64,000 nucleotides of DNA from positions 62,001 through 126,000 of the forward strand of contig CAKUJH010000001.1 of NCBI GenBank assembly GCA_934661375.1, given 5' to 3'. The DNA is from an uncultured Victivallales bacterium (GTDB taxonomy: Bacteria > Verrucomicrobiota > Lentisphaeria > Victivallales > UBA1829). Under the pieces are notes generated by a model. It did not search any database, had not been told where the DNA came from, and was given only the letters and a program-made list of their open reading frames with translations. The position numbers and the translations under genes are program-made. Shown in pieces: positions 1-8,876 of this stretch (position 1 is its first letter; each line of letters starts with the position of its first letter).

Positions 1-130
1 GATCATCGGAACCCGGCGGTTGCTGGGCATTCCCGTTTACACCAAAGTGGAACGCACAGACCGGAAAATGATTTACATTTTCCTGCTGGGGCTCCCGCTG
101 CTGACCATTGAATTCAGACCGCAGGAGTAA
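1..130 (+). CDS. C-terminal end of a probable glycosyltransferase (partial)
   Basis: An open frame enters from the left edge and stops with TAA at 128-130, giving the last 42 residues of a protein. The tail reads as a basic stretch followed by a hydrophobic L-L-G-L-P-L-L segment. That resembles the short 'F-G-I-P' C-terminal tail found on many polysaccharide glycosyltransferases, and the next gene ends in a related tail (L-F-G-I-L-P-F). The stop codon overlaps the Shine-Dalgarno region of the downstream glycosyltransferase, so the two are probably co-transcribed. Only the end is visible, so the family assignment is an inference. Confidence 0.5.
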   Translation, partial: IIGTRRLLGIPVYTKVERTDRKMIYIFLLGLPLLTIEFRPQE

Positions 131-135
131 GAACA

Positions 136-1110
136 ATGACTTCACCGCAGACCTGTCCGCCGGAACCGCCGGTTTTGCTGTCCATCGTCACGATTGTCAA
201 GGACGTTATCGGGCGGAGACGGGAAACCGCCTTCCGCAACTGTGTGGACTCGGTCGCCATGCAGACTTTTCCCGGTATCGAACATCTGATTGTGGACGGC
301 GGTTCCACGGACGGAACAGTCGAACTGCTGCAATCGCTGGCGGCAGCGGGGAAAATCCGTTTCGTTTCGGAACGCGACCACGGCATTTATGACGCGATGA
401 ACAAGGGAATACGGCTGGCAAAAGGGCAATACATCCTGTTTCTCCACTCGGATGACGCCCTGACAGACTGCTGCACGGCAGAACACGCCATGAAAATTCT
501 GCTGGCCAATGATGCGGATTACGGTTATGCGGATGCGGAAGTTTACTCGCAGGACCATGCCCAGCTGATCCGGATCTGGGAAGGGACACTGGCGGACATC
601 CCGTTCGGTGTTTATCCCTGTCATCAGACTTTGTTCTGCAAACGTTCCGTGCTGGAGAAAACCGGCGGATTTTCGGAAAAATATCTGGCGAACGCCAATC
701 TGTGCATGTGCCGTCTCGCCAGCGGTTCCTGGAAAGGAATCCGCATACCGGGCGCCACCACGGCATTTCATCTCGGCGGAGCTTCCGGCATTCTGCAGAA
801 ACAGCTGGCAAGACTGGAAAAAGAACATATCCGTTTTCTGCTCGATGAATGCGGCTGGAACCTGACGGAACAAGAAGCCTCCCTGCTGTATAACCGGAAA
901 TACTGCGGAATTCCCTGGCAGGAAGCTGTCCGGCTGGGTGTCAAACTGCCGAAACAGGAATGGGTGGAACGCTATTTTGAACATTACATCGCTTTTCTGA
1001 AACAGCAGCAGACCGTTCAGCAGCATCAGATTCAGAAACAGCCGGAAATGTGCAAACTGCGGCTGTTCGGCATCCTGCCGTTCTGCGCATTTCCCGCCAG
1101 AGAAAGATAA
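136..1110 (+). CDS. Family 2 glycosyltransferase (WcaA-like)
   Basis: Predicted cytosolic GT-A glycosyltransferase of 324 residues that would transfer a sugar from a nucleotide-sugar donor during surface polysaccharide synthesis. The N-terminal third carries family 2 hallmarks: a L-S-I-V-T start strand near residue 15, the D-G-G-S-T-D-G-T motif near residue 55 and the S-D-D metal-binding motif near residue 110. The C-terminal ~30 residues are Gln-rich and end in an F-G-I-L-P-F tail like that of the preceding partial gene. The ATG at 136 lies six bases after the upstream stop, with CAGGAG as ribosome binding site inside that gene's end. Acceptor and donor sugars cannot be read from sequence. 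Confidence 0.9.
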   Translation: MTSPQTCPPEPPVLLSIVTIVKDVIGRRRETAFRNCVDSVAMQTFPGIEHLIVDGGSTDGTVELLQSLAAAGKIRFVSERDHGIYDAMNKGIRLAKGQYILFLHSDDALTDCCTAEHAMKILLANDADYGYADAEVYSQDHAQLIRIWEGTLADIPFGVYPCHQTLFCKRSVLEKTGGFSEKYLANANLCMCRLASGSWKGIRIPGATTAFHLGGASGILQKQLARLEKEHIRFLLDECGWNLTEQEASLLYNRKYCGIPWQEAVRLGVKLPKQEWVERYFEHYIAFLKQQQTVQQHQIQKQPEMCKLRLFGILPFCAFPARER

Positions 1111-1134
1111 GATTCCGGCGGAAAGGATGCGGCA

Positions 1135-3000
1135 ATGACAGGACGGACAGTTTTCTCTTTGATTCTGACGGCAGGGCTGTTTCTGGCGCAGAATCCGGTT
1201 TGCGCCGGACTTTTTTACCCGTCCGTCATCGGCAGCTGGCTGAACGGACCGCTGACCCCTGCCGCCTTGTCCGTCCCCGAAGCGGAAAAAACCGTCGATG
1301 AAGAACAGCTTAAACAGCAGAAAAAACGTTTCCGCCGGCAGACTTCGCCGAAAATCCGCGCCCGGATGGCATGGGAACTGCGCAATGCCGGCACCCCCGC
1401 CGCCTTCCGGCTTCTGACCCGTCTGCTGAAAAATGAACAGGACAGACTGGTACAGGAAAAACTGTTCCGTTCTCTGCTGTATCTTCAACAGCATGGAGCA
1501 GCCGTTCCCGGCGGCGACAGCTGGCTGCCGGAATGGTTTTCGGCAAGAACTCCGGAAATCCGTTCCGCCGCCATGGTTCTTTATCTGACCTGCGCACAGA
1601 ATCCGGATCCCGTTCCGGTGATTCAGGCGCTGTATCAGGAACATTCCCCGCAGGTGCTGACGCCTGTCGGCAGAATTCTGCAGCCGCGGGCAATGGAAAT
1701 TTCCAGATCCCTGCTCTGCAATCTGTATGTCTGCGCGGAACCGGGGAACATTGCATTGCGTGCTTTTGCCATCGGTCTGCTGGCGCGGCAGTCCAATCCG
1801 GATACATCCATCCTGCTCCGGGATGCCGTTCAGGATTCCGACCCGGTCATCCGCATTGCGCTGGCACAGGGGCTTGCCGCCCATTCAGCCGGTCCGATGG
1901 AACTGCTGAAAAAAACTGCCGCCGATCCGCTTCCCGCTGTCCGGACAGTTTCGGCACAGCTCCGGAACCCCGATTCCGGCAGGGAAAATCTGCTGGGATA
2001 TCTGTTGTCCGACCCGGAACCGCAGGTTCGCGCCGCCGCCGCAGAATCTCTGGGAACTGCCGGAACCCTGTCCGCTGCCGCCGCTCTGACGGAACAGATT
2101 GCGGATTCCATGGTCCGGGAAAATGGCAGAAGCGGGACAGCTCAAGTCCGAAACGCCGTAGCCAAAGCCCTGGAATCTTCCACGCTGTCGCCGGAAATCT
2201 GCACGGAATTGACAGCGTCCGCCGACCGTGTTCCCGAAATACGCCCTTTGGTCATCCGACTGCTGCTCCATTTCGGCAGACCGTCCGCCGCGCCGACCGC
2301 GCTGCGCTGGCTGCAAGGTTCGGAAGATGTTTCCCTGCAGAAAGCGGCAGTGTCTGTCATCCTGAAAACCAAATACGCTCCTGCACTTCCGGAACTGGTG
2401 CGTCTGACGGATTCCGCTGACCTGGAAGTGCGGCAAATCATCGCGGAAACCCTGGGATTGTTCCGCACGGAAACTGCGGTAAATGCCTTGAAAAAATTGT
2501 CTTATGATAAAAACAGCGCCGTTGCCGATGCGGCGGCACTGGCAATGTACCGGAGCGGGAATCCGGTCTTTCTGCCGGAATTCCGTCATGCGCTGGCGGA
2601 CCGCAGTCCGGAAGGAGCAGTACGCCGGGCAATTGCCTGCCGGGCGGTCAGCGCGCTGGATGCGGCGGACAAACGCATTCTGGAAGATCTGGAAACTCTG
2701 GCGGCGACGCCCTGCATTCCGCAGCCGGAGAAAGGCATTGCCGCGCCGGACACGGATTTTGTCCGTCTCTCGGCTCTGCTGGCGCTGCTGGAAGCCGCAC
2801 GGAACGGAAACCGGGAAGCGGCAAAGATTTATGACCGGAGTATGCAGCTGCTGAAACAGCTCCCTGCCGGATTGACCAGTCCGGCATTCCGGGAATATCT
2901 CCGTCAGGTGGATGCGTTTGCCCGGAATCAGCCGGTGGAGTGCGGGCGTCTGCCGGTCGTGCCGGTTTCGTTTTCAGCACAGCTGGGAGGTTCACGATGA
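1135..3000 (+). CDS. Secreted HEAT-repeat protein
   Basis: A 621-residue protein with a signal peptide (residues 1-24, hydrophobic core then C-A-G). Most of the rest is made of alpha-helical HEAT/PBS-type repeats, seen as recurring L-L-x-D-P-x-P-x-V-R-x-A-A-A-x-x-L blocks around residues 230-330 and 410-480. Such repeats form curved scaffolds for protein-protein contacts, and no catalytic motif is visible. GAAAGGA precedes the ATG at 1135. The stop codon overlaps the start of the ogt gene (ATGA), so the two are translationally coupled, although no functional link is obvious. Function unknown beyond a probable periplasmic scaffold. Confidence 0.8.
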   Translation: MTGRTVFSLILTAGLFLAQNPVCAGLFYPSVIGSWLNGPLTPAALSVPEAEKTVDEEQLKQQKKRFRRQTSPKIRARMAWELRNAGTPAAFRLLTRLLKNEQDRLVQEKLFRSLLYLQQHGAAVPGGDSWLPEWFSARTPEIRSAAMVLYLTCAQNPDPVPVIQALYQEHSPQVLTPVGRILQPRAMEISRSLLCNLYVCAEPGNIALRAFAIGLLARQSNPDTSILLRDAVQDSDPVIRIALAQGLAAHSAGPMELLKKTAADPLPAVRTVSAQLRNPDSGRENLLGYLLSDPEPQVRAAAAESLGTAGTLSAAAALTEQIADSMVRENGRSGTAQVRNAVAKALESSTLSPEICTELTASADRVPEIRPLVIRLLLHFGRPSAAPTALRWLQGSEDVSLQKAAVSVILKTKYAPALPELVRLTDSADLEVRQIIAETLGLFRTETAVNALKKLSYDKNSAVADAAALAMYRSGNPVFLPEFRHALADRSPEGAVRRAIACRAVSALDAADKRILEDLETLAATPCIPQPEKGIAAPDTDFVRLSALLALLEAARNGNREAAKIYDRSMQLLKQLPAGLTSPAFREYLRQVDAFARNQPVECGRLPVVPVSFSAQLGGSR

Positions 3001-3467
3001 AAAACCGTCTCACTTTGCAGTCTCCGGTCGGGGAACTGGTTCTGACAGAAGAAGATGCACAGATTACGCGGCTGTGTCTGCCGGGAGAAAATCCGCCGTC
3101 TGATTTTCAGGAACAGCATACGCCATTGCTGGACCGGGCGGCACAGGAGCTGGAAGAATATTTTGCGGGGAAACGGAAACAGTTTGACCTGCCGCTGAAT
3201 CCGGCGGGAACGGAATTCCAGCACCGGGTCTGGCAGGAACTGGAAAAGATACCGTACGGGGAAGTCATCACGTACGGGGAACTGGCGCGGAGGACGGGCA
3301 ATCCGAAAGCCTCCCGTGCCGTGGGACAGGCGAATCACCGCAATCCGATCGCCATTCTGATTCCATGTCACCGGGTGATTGCCGGCGGCGGGAAGCTCGG
3401 CGGATACGGCGGCGGAACGGAAATCAAGCGGAAACTGCTGGTTTTGGAAGAAATCTGGCTGTTCTGA
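2997..3467 (+). CDS. ogt: Methylated-DNA--protein-cysteine methyltransferase
   Basis: Suicide DNA-repair protein that moves the methyl group from O6-methylguanine to its own cysteine. The acceptor motif P-C-H-R-V is present with Cys at residue 124, followed by the conserved G-G-Y-G-G loop. The upstream Y-G-x-V-x-T-Y-G-E-L-A helix-turn-helix region (residues 87-96) binds DNA. The start at 2997 was chosen because it gives the normal family length (156 residues), has GGGAGG seven bases upstream and overlaps the previous stop as ATGA. A longer in-frame extension to 2940 lies inside the preceding gene and is not supported. Confidence 0.95.
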   Translation: MKNRLTLQSPVGELVLTEEDAQITRLCLPGENPPSDFQEQHTPLLDRAAQELEEYFAGKRKQFDLPLNPAGTEFQHRVWQELEKIPYGEVITYGELARRTGNPKASRAVGQANHRNPIAILIPCHRVIAGGGKLGGYGGGTEIKRKLLVLEEIWLF

Positions 3468-3468
3468 A

Positions 3469-3500
3469 CCGTTTTTTCGGGATGAAACGGCATTTTTTTT
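3469..3500 (+). terminator. Rho-independent terminator after ogt
   Basis: CCGTTT (3469-3474) pairs with AAACGG (3485-3490) and is followed by C, A and eight T residues (3493-3500). It lies just past the ogt stop codon, so it probably ends the transcript that begins with the glycosyltransferases. Confidence 0.65.
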
Positions 3501-3510
3501 CAAATACGGC

Positions 3511-3539
3511 TTTCATATTTAAGCATGACGCATTATATT
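3511..3539 (+). promoter_or_regulatory. Possible promoter for the zinc-ribbon/pyrE/secA unit
   Basis: A good -10 hexamer TATATT (3534-3539) lies 17 bp from a weak -35 (TTTCAT, 3511-3516), just after the preceding terminator and about 57 bp before the next start codon. The -35 is poor, so an activator or an alternative sigma factor is possible. Confidence 0.4.
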
Positions 3540-3595
3540 ATGGGTTGCAAGAGACAGTCTTATATGCGAAAATCATGAACAGGAATGGGATAAAA

Positions 3596-3988
3596 ATGGC
3601 AGAAGCAAAAGCAATGAATACAAGCGGCGCCCAGCTGGACTTTGTCTGTGTGGAACCGGATTGCGGCGGCGTGGTGAAATTCAATCTGATGGAACTGGAC
3701 AAGGCGGGATTTCAGGCTCTTTGCCCGAAATGTCACCGTCCGTATGAATTTGACGAACAGCTCCGGGAAAAATTCCTGAAGCTCCGGAATCTGATTCTGG
3801 CGGTGCGCGATGCCGAACCCATTCTGGGCGACTGCAGTGTGGCGGTCGCAGTGCCGGCGGGCGAAGTCAAAGTTCCGTATGCGCTGCTGCTGACCCGCAT
3901 GAACACCATGATTACGCTTGATCTCGGCGGTAAAAAAGTCGACTTCCATCTGTGGATTGAACCGGCTTCCGCCGACACCTTCCGCTGA
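3596..3988 (+). CDS. Small zinc-ribbon protein of unknown function
   Basis: A 130-residue protein with two Cys pairs, C-x4-C near residues 18-23 and C-P-x-C near residues 43-46, spaced as in a zinc ribbon. The C-terminal half has no recognisable domain but is rich in beta-type residues and ends near D-L-G-G-K-K-V-D-F. The start at 3596 has AGGAA ten bases upstream; an in-frame ATG at 3575 with no clear ribosome binding site is the alternative. It is followed after 33 bp by pyrE and then secA in the same direction, so an operon is likely. I do not recognise the family; a nucleic-acid or protein-binding role is only a guess from the zinc ribbon. Confidence 0.7.
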   Translation: MAEAKAMNTSGAQLDFVCVEPDCGGVVKFNLMELDKAGFQALCPKCHRPYEFDEQLREKFLKLRNLILAVRDAEPILGDCSVAVAVPAGEVKVPYALLLTRMNTMITLDLGGKKVDFHLWIEPASADTFR

Positions 3989-4021
3989 TTTTTTCAACAG
4001 TTCAAGAAAGGACATATCACC

Positions 4022-4597
4022 ATGACAGATCAGGAAATCATCAAGGCATTTCAGGATGCAGGTGCGCTGCTGGACGGACATTTCGTACTGCGCAGCGGTC
4101 TGCACAGCAATAAATTTTTCCAGGCGGCCCTGCTGTTCCGTTTCCCCGATATCGCGGAAAAACTCTGCCGCACTCTTGCCGAACGCATGAAAGGCCTCGG
4201 CGCAACCACGGTCATTTCCCCCGCAGTCGGCGGCATTCTGGTCGGACAGGAACTCGCCCGCGCGCTGGGCATTCAGGCAATCTTCGCCGACAAGGAAAAC
4301 GACCAGCTGGTGCTGAAACGCGGATTCACCATTCAGAAAGGTGAAAAAATTATTGTGGCGGAAGATGTTGTGACCAAAGGCGGCCGTGTCCAGCAGACCA
4401 TTGACCTGGTCCGTTCCCTGGGCGGCGATCCGGTGGCAGTCGGAATCATCACCGACCGCAGCGGCGGCAATGTCGATTTCGGCATTCCGCTGTACAGCCT
4501 CATCAAATTGAGTCTGCCGACTTTCGATCCGGCGGAATGTCCGCTCTGCAAGGAAGGCAAACCGCTGACCCGTCCCGGTTCCGGCGCAAAGTCCTGA
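4022..4597 (+). CDS. pyrE: Orotate phosphoribosyltransferase
   Basis: Cytosolic enzyme of de novo pyrimidine synthesis that joins orotate and PRPP to give orotidine 5'-phosphate. The PRPP-binding motif V-A-E-D-V-V-T-K-G-G is at residues 112-121. The N-terminal G-H-F-x-L-R-S-G-x-H-S region (residues 19-29) is typical of the family, and 191 residues is a normal length. AAAGGA lies upstream of the ATG. A C-P-L-C pair near the C-terminus matches bacterial PyrE forms with a short metal-binding tail. It lies between the zinc-ribbon gene and secA with short gaps. Confidence 0.93.
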   Translation: MTDQEIIKAFQDAGALLDGHFVLRSGLHSNKFFQAALLFRFPDIAEKLCRTLAERMKGLGATTVISPAVGGILVGQELARALGIQAIFADKENDQLVLKRGFTIQKGEKIIVAEDVVTKGGRVQQTIDLVRSLGGDPVAVGIITDRSGGNVDFGIPLYSLIKLSLPTFDPAECPLCKEGKPLTRPGSGAKS

Positions 4598-4636
4598 ATC
4601 CGTTAATCTTTATCAATGAAGGGGGTGTGCCTCTTT

Positions 4637-7600
4637 ATGCTCACCAAAATTCTGAAAGCTGTTTTCGGCAGCAAATCCGGACGCGATGTCAAGCGTCTGA
4701 TGCCGAAAGTCAAACGCATCAACGAACTGGAAGTGGAATACCAGAAGCTGACCGACGACCAGCTCAAAGCTAAAACCACCGAGTTTCAGGAACGTCTGCG
4801 CAACGGGGAAACCACGGATGACATCATGTGCGAAGCGTTCGCCGTGGTGAAGAACGCCTGCCGCCGGCTCTGCGGAACCACGGCGGAAGTCTGCGGACAT
4901 ATCATGACCTGGGACATGGTTCCGTTCGACGTCCAGATCATCGGCGGTATTGTTCTGCATCAGGGCAAAATCGCGGAAATGGCAACCGGCGAAGGCAAAA
5001 CCCTCGTCGCCACTTTCCCGCTCTACCTGAATGCCCTTACCGGCAAAAACTGTCAGCTGGTTACCGTCAACGACTACCTCGCCCTGCGCGACTCCCAATG
5101 GATGGGAACCGTGTTCCGTTATCTCGGACTGACAGTCGGCTGCATCCAGAACGATCAGGACCCCGCCGAACGCCGCGCGCAGTACAACTGCGACATCACG
5201 TACGGCACCAACAGCGAATTCGGGTTCGATTATCTGCGCGACATGGGTATGGCAACCACCCGCGACCAGCTGGTTCAGCGGGATCATTTCTATGCCATCA
5301 TCGACGAAGTGGACTCCATCCTCATCGACGAAGCCAGAACGCCGCTGATCATTTCCGGTCCGGTTGCCGTTTCCACCAATCAGTATGAATCCCTGAAACC
5401 TGCCATCGCGGACCTGTTCAACCGCCAGAATCTGCTGTGTGGACGTCTGATTCAGGAAGCCCGCGCGCTGCTGTCCAAGGAAAACGCGGCCAATGACGAA
5501 ATCGACCAGGCCATCACCAAACTGCTTCAGGTCAAACTCGGAATGCCGCGTCATAAACAGCTGGCGCACATGCTGGAATCCGCCGAAGTCCGCAAACGTC
5601 TCGAAAAAATGGAGATGTTCGTCCGCAGCGACCAGAACCGCGGTATGCTTCAGGATGTCCAGGCGGACCTCTTCTTCTCCATGGATGAACGTCAGAACGA
5701 AGCTGACCTCACGGAAAAGGGACGCATGGCGGTTTCGCCGGCAGACCCCGACGCTTTTGTGCTGCCGGACCTGCTGGAATCCATTCATGCCATTGAAAAC
5801 GATCCCGCCCTGTCCGAAGCGGAAAAGATTGAAAAGAAACAGAAATTCCAGGAACAGTTCGCCGAAAAAAGCGAACGTCTTCAGAATCTTTCCCAGCTGC
5901 TCCGCGCCTACTGTCTGTTTGAAAAAGACGTGCATTACGTCGTGGCGGACAACAAGGTGCTGATCGTTGACGAGCATACCGGCCGTATTCTGCCCGGACG
6001 CCGTTTCAGCGACGGTCTGCATCAGGCTCTGGAAGCCAAGGAAAATGTCGAAATCGAAAAAGAGACGCAGACTATGGCGTCCATCACGATTCAGAACTAT
6101 TTCCGTCTTTACGAAAAACTCGCCGGCATGACCGGTACGGCTGAAACGGAAGCCAACGAATTCCATCAGATCTATAAACTGGATGTGGTGGTCATTCCGA
6201 CCAACCGTCCCTGCCGCCGCGTGGACTACAATGACTGTGTCTACAAGACCAGACGCGAAAAATTCAACGCCATTGTCGATGAAACCGAAAAGGCGTACAA
6301 AAAAGGTCAGCCCGTTCTGCTGGGCACGATTTCAGTGGAAGATTCGGAAATTCTCAGCCGTATGCTGAAACTGCACAAGATTCCGCATAACGTGCTGAAC
6401 GCCAAGAACCACGCCATGGAATCCGAGATTGTGGCGCGCGCCGGACAGAAATTCGCGGTTACCGTTGCCACCAACATGGCAGGCCGCGGTACCGACATCA
6501 AGCTGGGCGAAGGCGTTGCGGAACTGGGCGGTCTTTACGTGATCGGCAGTTCCCGGCACGATTCCCGGCGCATTGACCGGCAGCTGCGCGGACGTTCCGC
6601 CCGTCAGGGCGACCCCGGCGCATCCCGTTTCTATGTGTCGCTGGAAGACAACCTCATGCGTCTGTTCGGGTCCGACCGGATTGTCAAAATCATGGAACGG
6701 TTCGGTTTGGAAGAAGGCGAAGAGCTGCAGCATCCGTGGCTGACCAAATCCATTGAAACGGCACAGCGCCGCGTGGAACAGCATCACTTCGCCATCCGTA
6801 AACGCACCCTGGAATACGACGATGTCATGAACAAACAGCGCGAAGTCATCTACGGCTTCCGCAAGGAAACACTGTTCAACGACAACTGCCGCGAGCTGAT
6901 TTTCAAAATCGCCGATACCGCGGTTTTCCGGCAGATCGAAAACGCCGTCAGCGCAGCCGGCCAGGATTCCCCCACCGGAATCAACAGCGAACGCCTGATG
7001 GCATGGCTGAACAACACTTTCCCGATCGGCTTTGATGAAAAGGAAATCATCAAATACAAAGTGCCGGGACAGCCCGACAGCGATGCCGTCTGCGATGCCG
7101 TCATGAACCGGATCAGAGAAGTCTACAAGGTCAAGGAAGCCGCCGAAGACCCCGAAGCACTGGTCTGGCTGGAACGCCACATCATCCTCAATGCCGTGGA
7201 CAAACTCTGGCAGGATCATCTGTATGCCATGGACAACCTCCGTTCCAGCATCGGACTGCGCGCGTATGCGCAGAAAGACCCGCTGGTGGAATACAAGCAG
7301 GAAGCCTTCAAGATGTTTGAACAGCTGATGGAAGACATTGACCAGGAAATTGTTTCCGGCATGTTCCGTTCGGCGACTTCCATTCAGGCTTTCGAACAGA
7401 TCTTCGCCAATCTGCCGATCACCATGTCCCATGAGGAACTGGGACAGTTCGGCATGAGTCAGGAGGAACCGGCTGCTCTGCCGCCGGGCAGTCCCGCGCA
7501 GGAGATGGAAGGTCAGCCCGTTCCCGAAGGTGAACCGGAAATCAACATTTCCTTTCACCGGGAACTGCCGAAAGTCGGCCGCAATGACCCCTGTCCCTGC

Positions 7601-7639
7601 GGTTCCGGCAAAAAGTACAAAAAGTGCTGCGGTAAATAA
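4637..7639 (+). CDS. secA: Preprotein translocase ATPase SecA
   Basis: Motor ATPase that drives secretory proteins through SecYEG, a route needed by the many signal-peptide enzymes in this window. The 1000-residue protein shows Walker A (G-E-G-K-T, residues 118-122), the D-E-V-D box (223-226), the T-x-G-R-x-L-P-G-R-R-F-S helicase motif, N-M-A-G-R-G-T-D, and a C-terminal SEC-C zinc motif (C-x-C-x8-C-C). An acidic, Gln/Glu-rich insertion of roughly 100 residues follows the first nucleotide-binding fold (about residues 325-420), as in SecA of chlamydial/PVC-type bacteria. The start at 4637 was preferred over 4616 because GGGGG lies at the right distance. Confidence 0.97.
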   Translation: MLTKILKAVFGSKSGRDVKRLMPKVKRINELEVEYQKLTDDQLKAKTTEFQERLRNGETTDDIMCEAFAVVKNACRRLCGTTAEVCGHIMTWDMVPFDVQIIGGIVLHQGKIAEMATGEGKTLVATFPLYLNALTGKNCQLVTVNDYLALRDSQWMGTVFRYLGLTVGCIQNDQDPAERRAQYNCDITYGTNSEFGFDYLRDMGMATTRDQLVQRDHFYAIIDEVDSILIDEARTPLIISGPVAVSTNQYESLKPAIADLFNRQNLLCGRLIQEARALLSKENAANDEIDQAITKLLQVKLGMPRHKQLAHMLESAEVRKRLEKMEMFVRSDQNRGMLQDVQADLFFSMDERQNEADLTEKGRMAVSPADPDAFVLPDLLESIHAIENDPALSEAEKIEKKQKFQEQFAEKSERLQNLSQLLRAYCLFEKDVHYVVADNKVLIVDEHTGRILPGRRFSDGLHQALEAKENVEIEKETQTMASITIQNYFRLYEKLAGMTGTAETEANEFHQIYKLDVVVIPTNRPCRRVDYNDCVYKTRREKFNAIVDETEKAYKKGQPVLLGTISVEDSEILSRMLKLHKIPHNVLNAKNHAMESEIVARAGQKFAVTVATNMAGRGTDIKLGEGVAELGGLYVIGSSRHDSRRIDRQLRGRSARQGDPGASRFYVSLEDNLMRLFGSDRIVKIMERFGLEEGEELQHPWLTKSIETAQRRVEQHHFAIRKRTLEYDDVMNKQREVIYGFRKETLFNDNCRELIFKIADTAVFRQIENAVSAAGQDSPTGINSERLMAWLNNTFPIGFDEKEIIKYKVPGQPDSDAVCDAVMNRIREVYKVKEAAEDPEALVWLERHIILNAVDKLWQDHLYAMDNLRSSIGLRAYAQKDPLVEYKQEAFKMFEQLMEDIDQEIVSGMFRSATSIQAFEQIFANLPITMSHEELGQFGMSQEEPAALPPGSPAQEMEGQPVPEGEPEINISFHRELPKVGRNDPCPCGSGKKYKKCCGK

Positions 7640-7662
7640 ACGGCAGTCTGAATGAATAACTT

Positions 7663-7701
7663 GAAACGGTCCGGATGCTTTGCGGTGTTCCGGACCGTTT
7701 C
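7663..7701 (+). terminator. Hairpin after secA, probable terminator
   Basis: A perfect 13-bp inverted repeat (7663-7675 with 7689-7701) and 13-base loop begins 23 bases after the secA stop. The following T-tract is weak (TGTT), so termination efficiency is uncertain. Confidence 0.6.
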
Positions 7702-7745
7702 TGTTCCGGGAACAAAAAAACAGCAAAAAAATATTCAAGACAGGA

Positions 7746-7799
7746 TTGACGAACCCCGGAAACATGATATATTTAACAACAGCTGTTTCGGAGAGCTGT
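7746..7799 (+). promoter_or_regulatory. Sigma-70-type promoter with a short inverted repeat
   Basis: TTGACG (7746-7751) and TATATT (7768-7773) are separated by 16 bp. Immediately downstream lies the inverted repeat ACAGCT (7779-7784) N9 AGCTGT (7794-7799), which could be an operator or a 5' RNA hairpin. The next gene starts at 7845. Confidence 0.65.
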
Positions 7800-7844
7800 C
7801 AGCCGACGCGCGGAACAGATAATATCACACGGGAGTACTGATTT

Positions 7845-8876
7845 ATGATTCTGGAAAAACTGAAAACCGTTGACCCGGCTGTTTACGGCATGTCCGCCAG
7901 CGACGGCATGGTCTGGCTGTCACCCGGTCTGCAAGGCAGAATTTTCTGCTCCATCGATGACACGCTGACCCATAAACTGGATTTCGATCTGGCGGCTCAT
8001 CCCACGGATTCCTTCAACAACATCGGCGGCAATTCCTTCTGGCCCGCACCCGAAGGCGGCGCGTTCGCATTCAATTACCCGCATGGCGAATGGTGCGTTC
8101 AGGACGGCATCAACAAAGTCTGCCCGGTGCTGACTGTTCAGCCGGACGGCTCCGCCCGCATGGTCAAGAACATCACTCTGCTCAATGCCAAAGGCGTGGA
8201 AGTTGAGCTCGAATACCGCCGGGAAATTCAGGCGAACGACATCACCGCACAGGCGCACGCCTGCGGCGTCAGATGCGTCTCCTACCGGGAAACCGACACG
8301 TTCACTCCGCAGAAGGAATATGCCACGGACCAGGTCATTCTCAACGCCTGGACCCTGGAACAGTTCTGGGGAGCGGAAAACATTGTGGCGTTCGGTGCTT
8401 ACGGCAAAAAAGACGCCGCCCCGAAACAGGTCATCAATGATGATTTCTACGGCGATCCGCTGGCGCGCATCCGTTTTGCCGACGGACTGTTCCTGTTTGA
8501 CCTCGGCGGTCCGAACCGTCTCCAGATCGGTTTCAAGAAAGACTGCCGCCCCGAACTGATCGGTGCGTATGACCCCGCAAACGACATGCTCATCATCCGC
8601 AAAACCAATATCGAAAACGGGGTCTACATCAACATCGCGGACAACGACCAGAAAGCCGGCGCCTACTCCACGGAAGATATTTACAGCATCTTCAACGGCT
8701 CGCAGGAACTGAATTTCTTCGAGCTGGAAACCATTGCGCCGATGATCGTCAGAGACGGCAAGCTGGTCAGCACCACGCTTCATTCGGCAACCTGCATCTA
8801 CAAAGGCGAACGTGAAAACATCCGTGCCGTGCTTGAAAAAATATACGGACTCAACTCCAAGGAGATTGTAAAATGA
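7845..8876 (+). CDS. Mutarotase-like protein (DUF6786/DUF4380 type), function unknown
   Basis: A 343-residue protein without a signal peptide. The region G-G-N-S-F-W-P-A-P-E-G-G near residue 65, preceded by an L-Q-G-R-I strand near residue 27, resembles galactose-mutarotase-like proteins whose active-site face handles sugars. I recognise the likeness but cannot confirm the family. It overlaps the next gene, a polysaccharide deacetylase, by ATGA, and the pair is bounded by its own promoter and terminator. The two probably act on one intracellular carbohydrate. It could equally be a non-catalytic sugar-binding protein. Confidence 0.6.
   Translation: MILEKLKTVDPAVYGMSASDGMVWLSPGLQGRIFCSIDDTLTHKLDFDLAAHPTDSFNNIGGNSFWPAPEGGAFAFNYPHGEWCVQDGINKVCPVLTVQPDGSARMVKNITLLNAKGVEVELEYRREIQANDITAQAHACGVRCVSYRETDTFTPQKEYATDQVILNAWTLEQFWGAENIVAFGAYGKKDAAPKQVINDDFYGDPLARIRFADGLFLFDLGGPNRLQIGFKKDCRPELIGAYDPANDMLIIRKTNIENGVYINIADNDQKAGAYSTEDIYSIFNGSQELNFFELETIAPMIVRDGKLVSTTLHSATCIYKGERENIRAVLEKIYGLNSKEIVK

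Noticed and set aside
142..1884. Long - strand frame opposite the glycosyltransferase and HEAT-repeat genes
   Set aside because: Antisense shadow spanning two genes with clear family motifs on the + strand.
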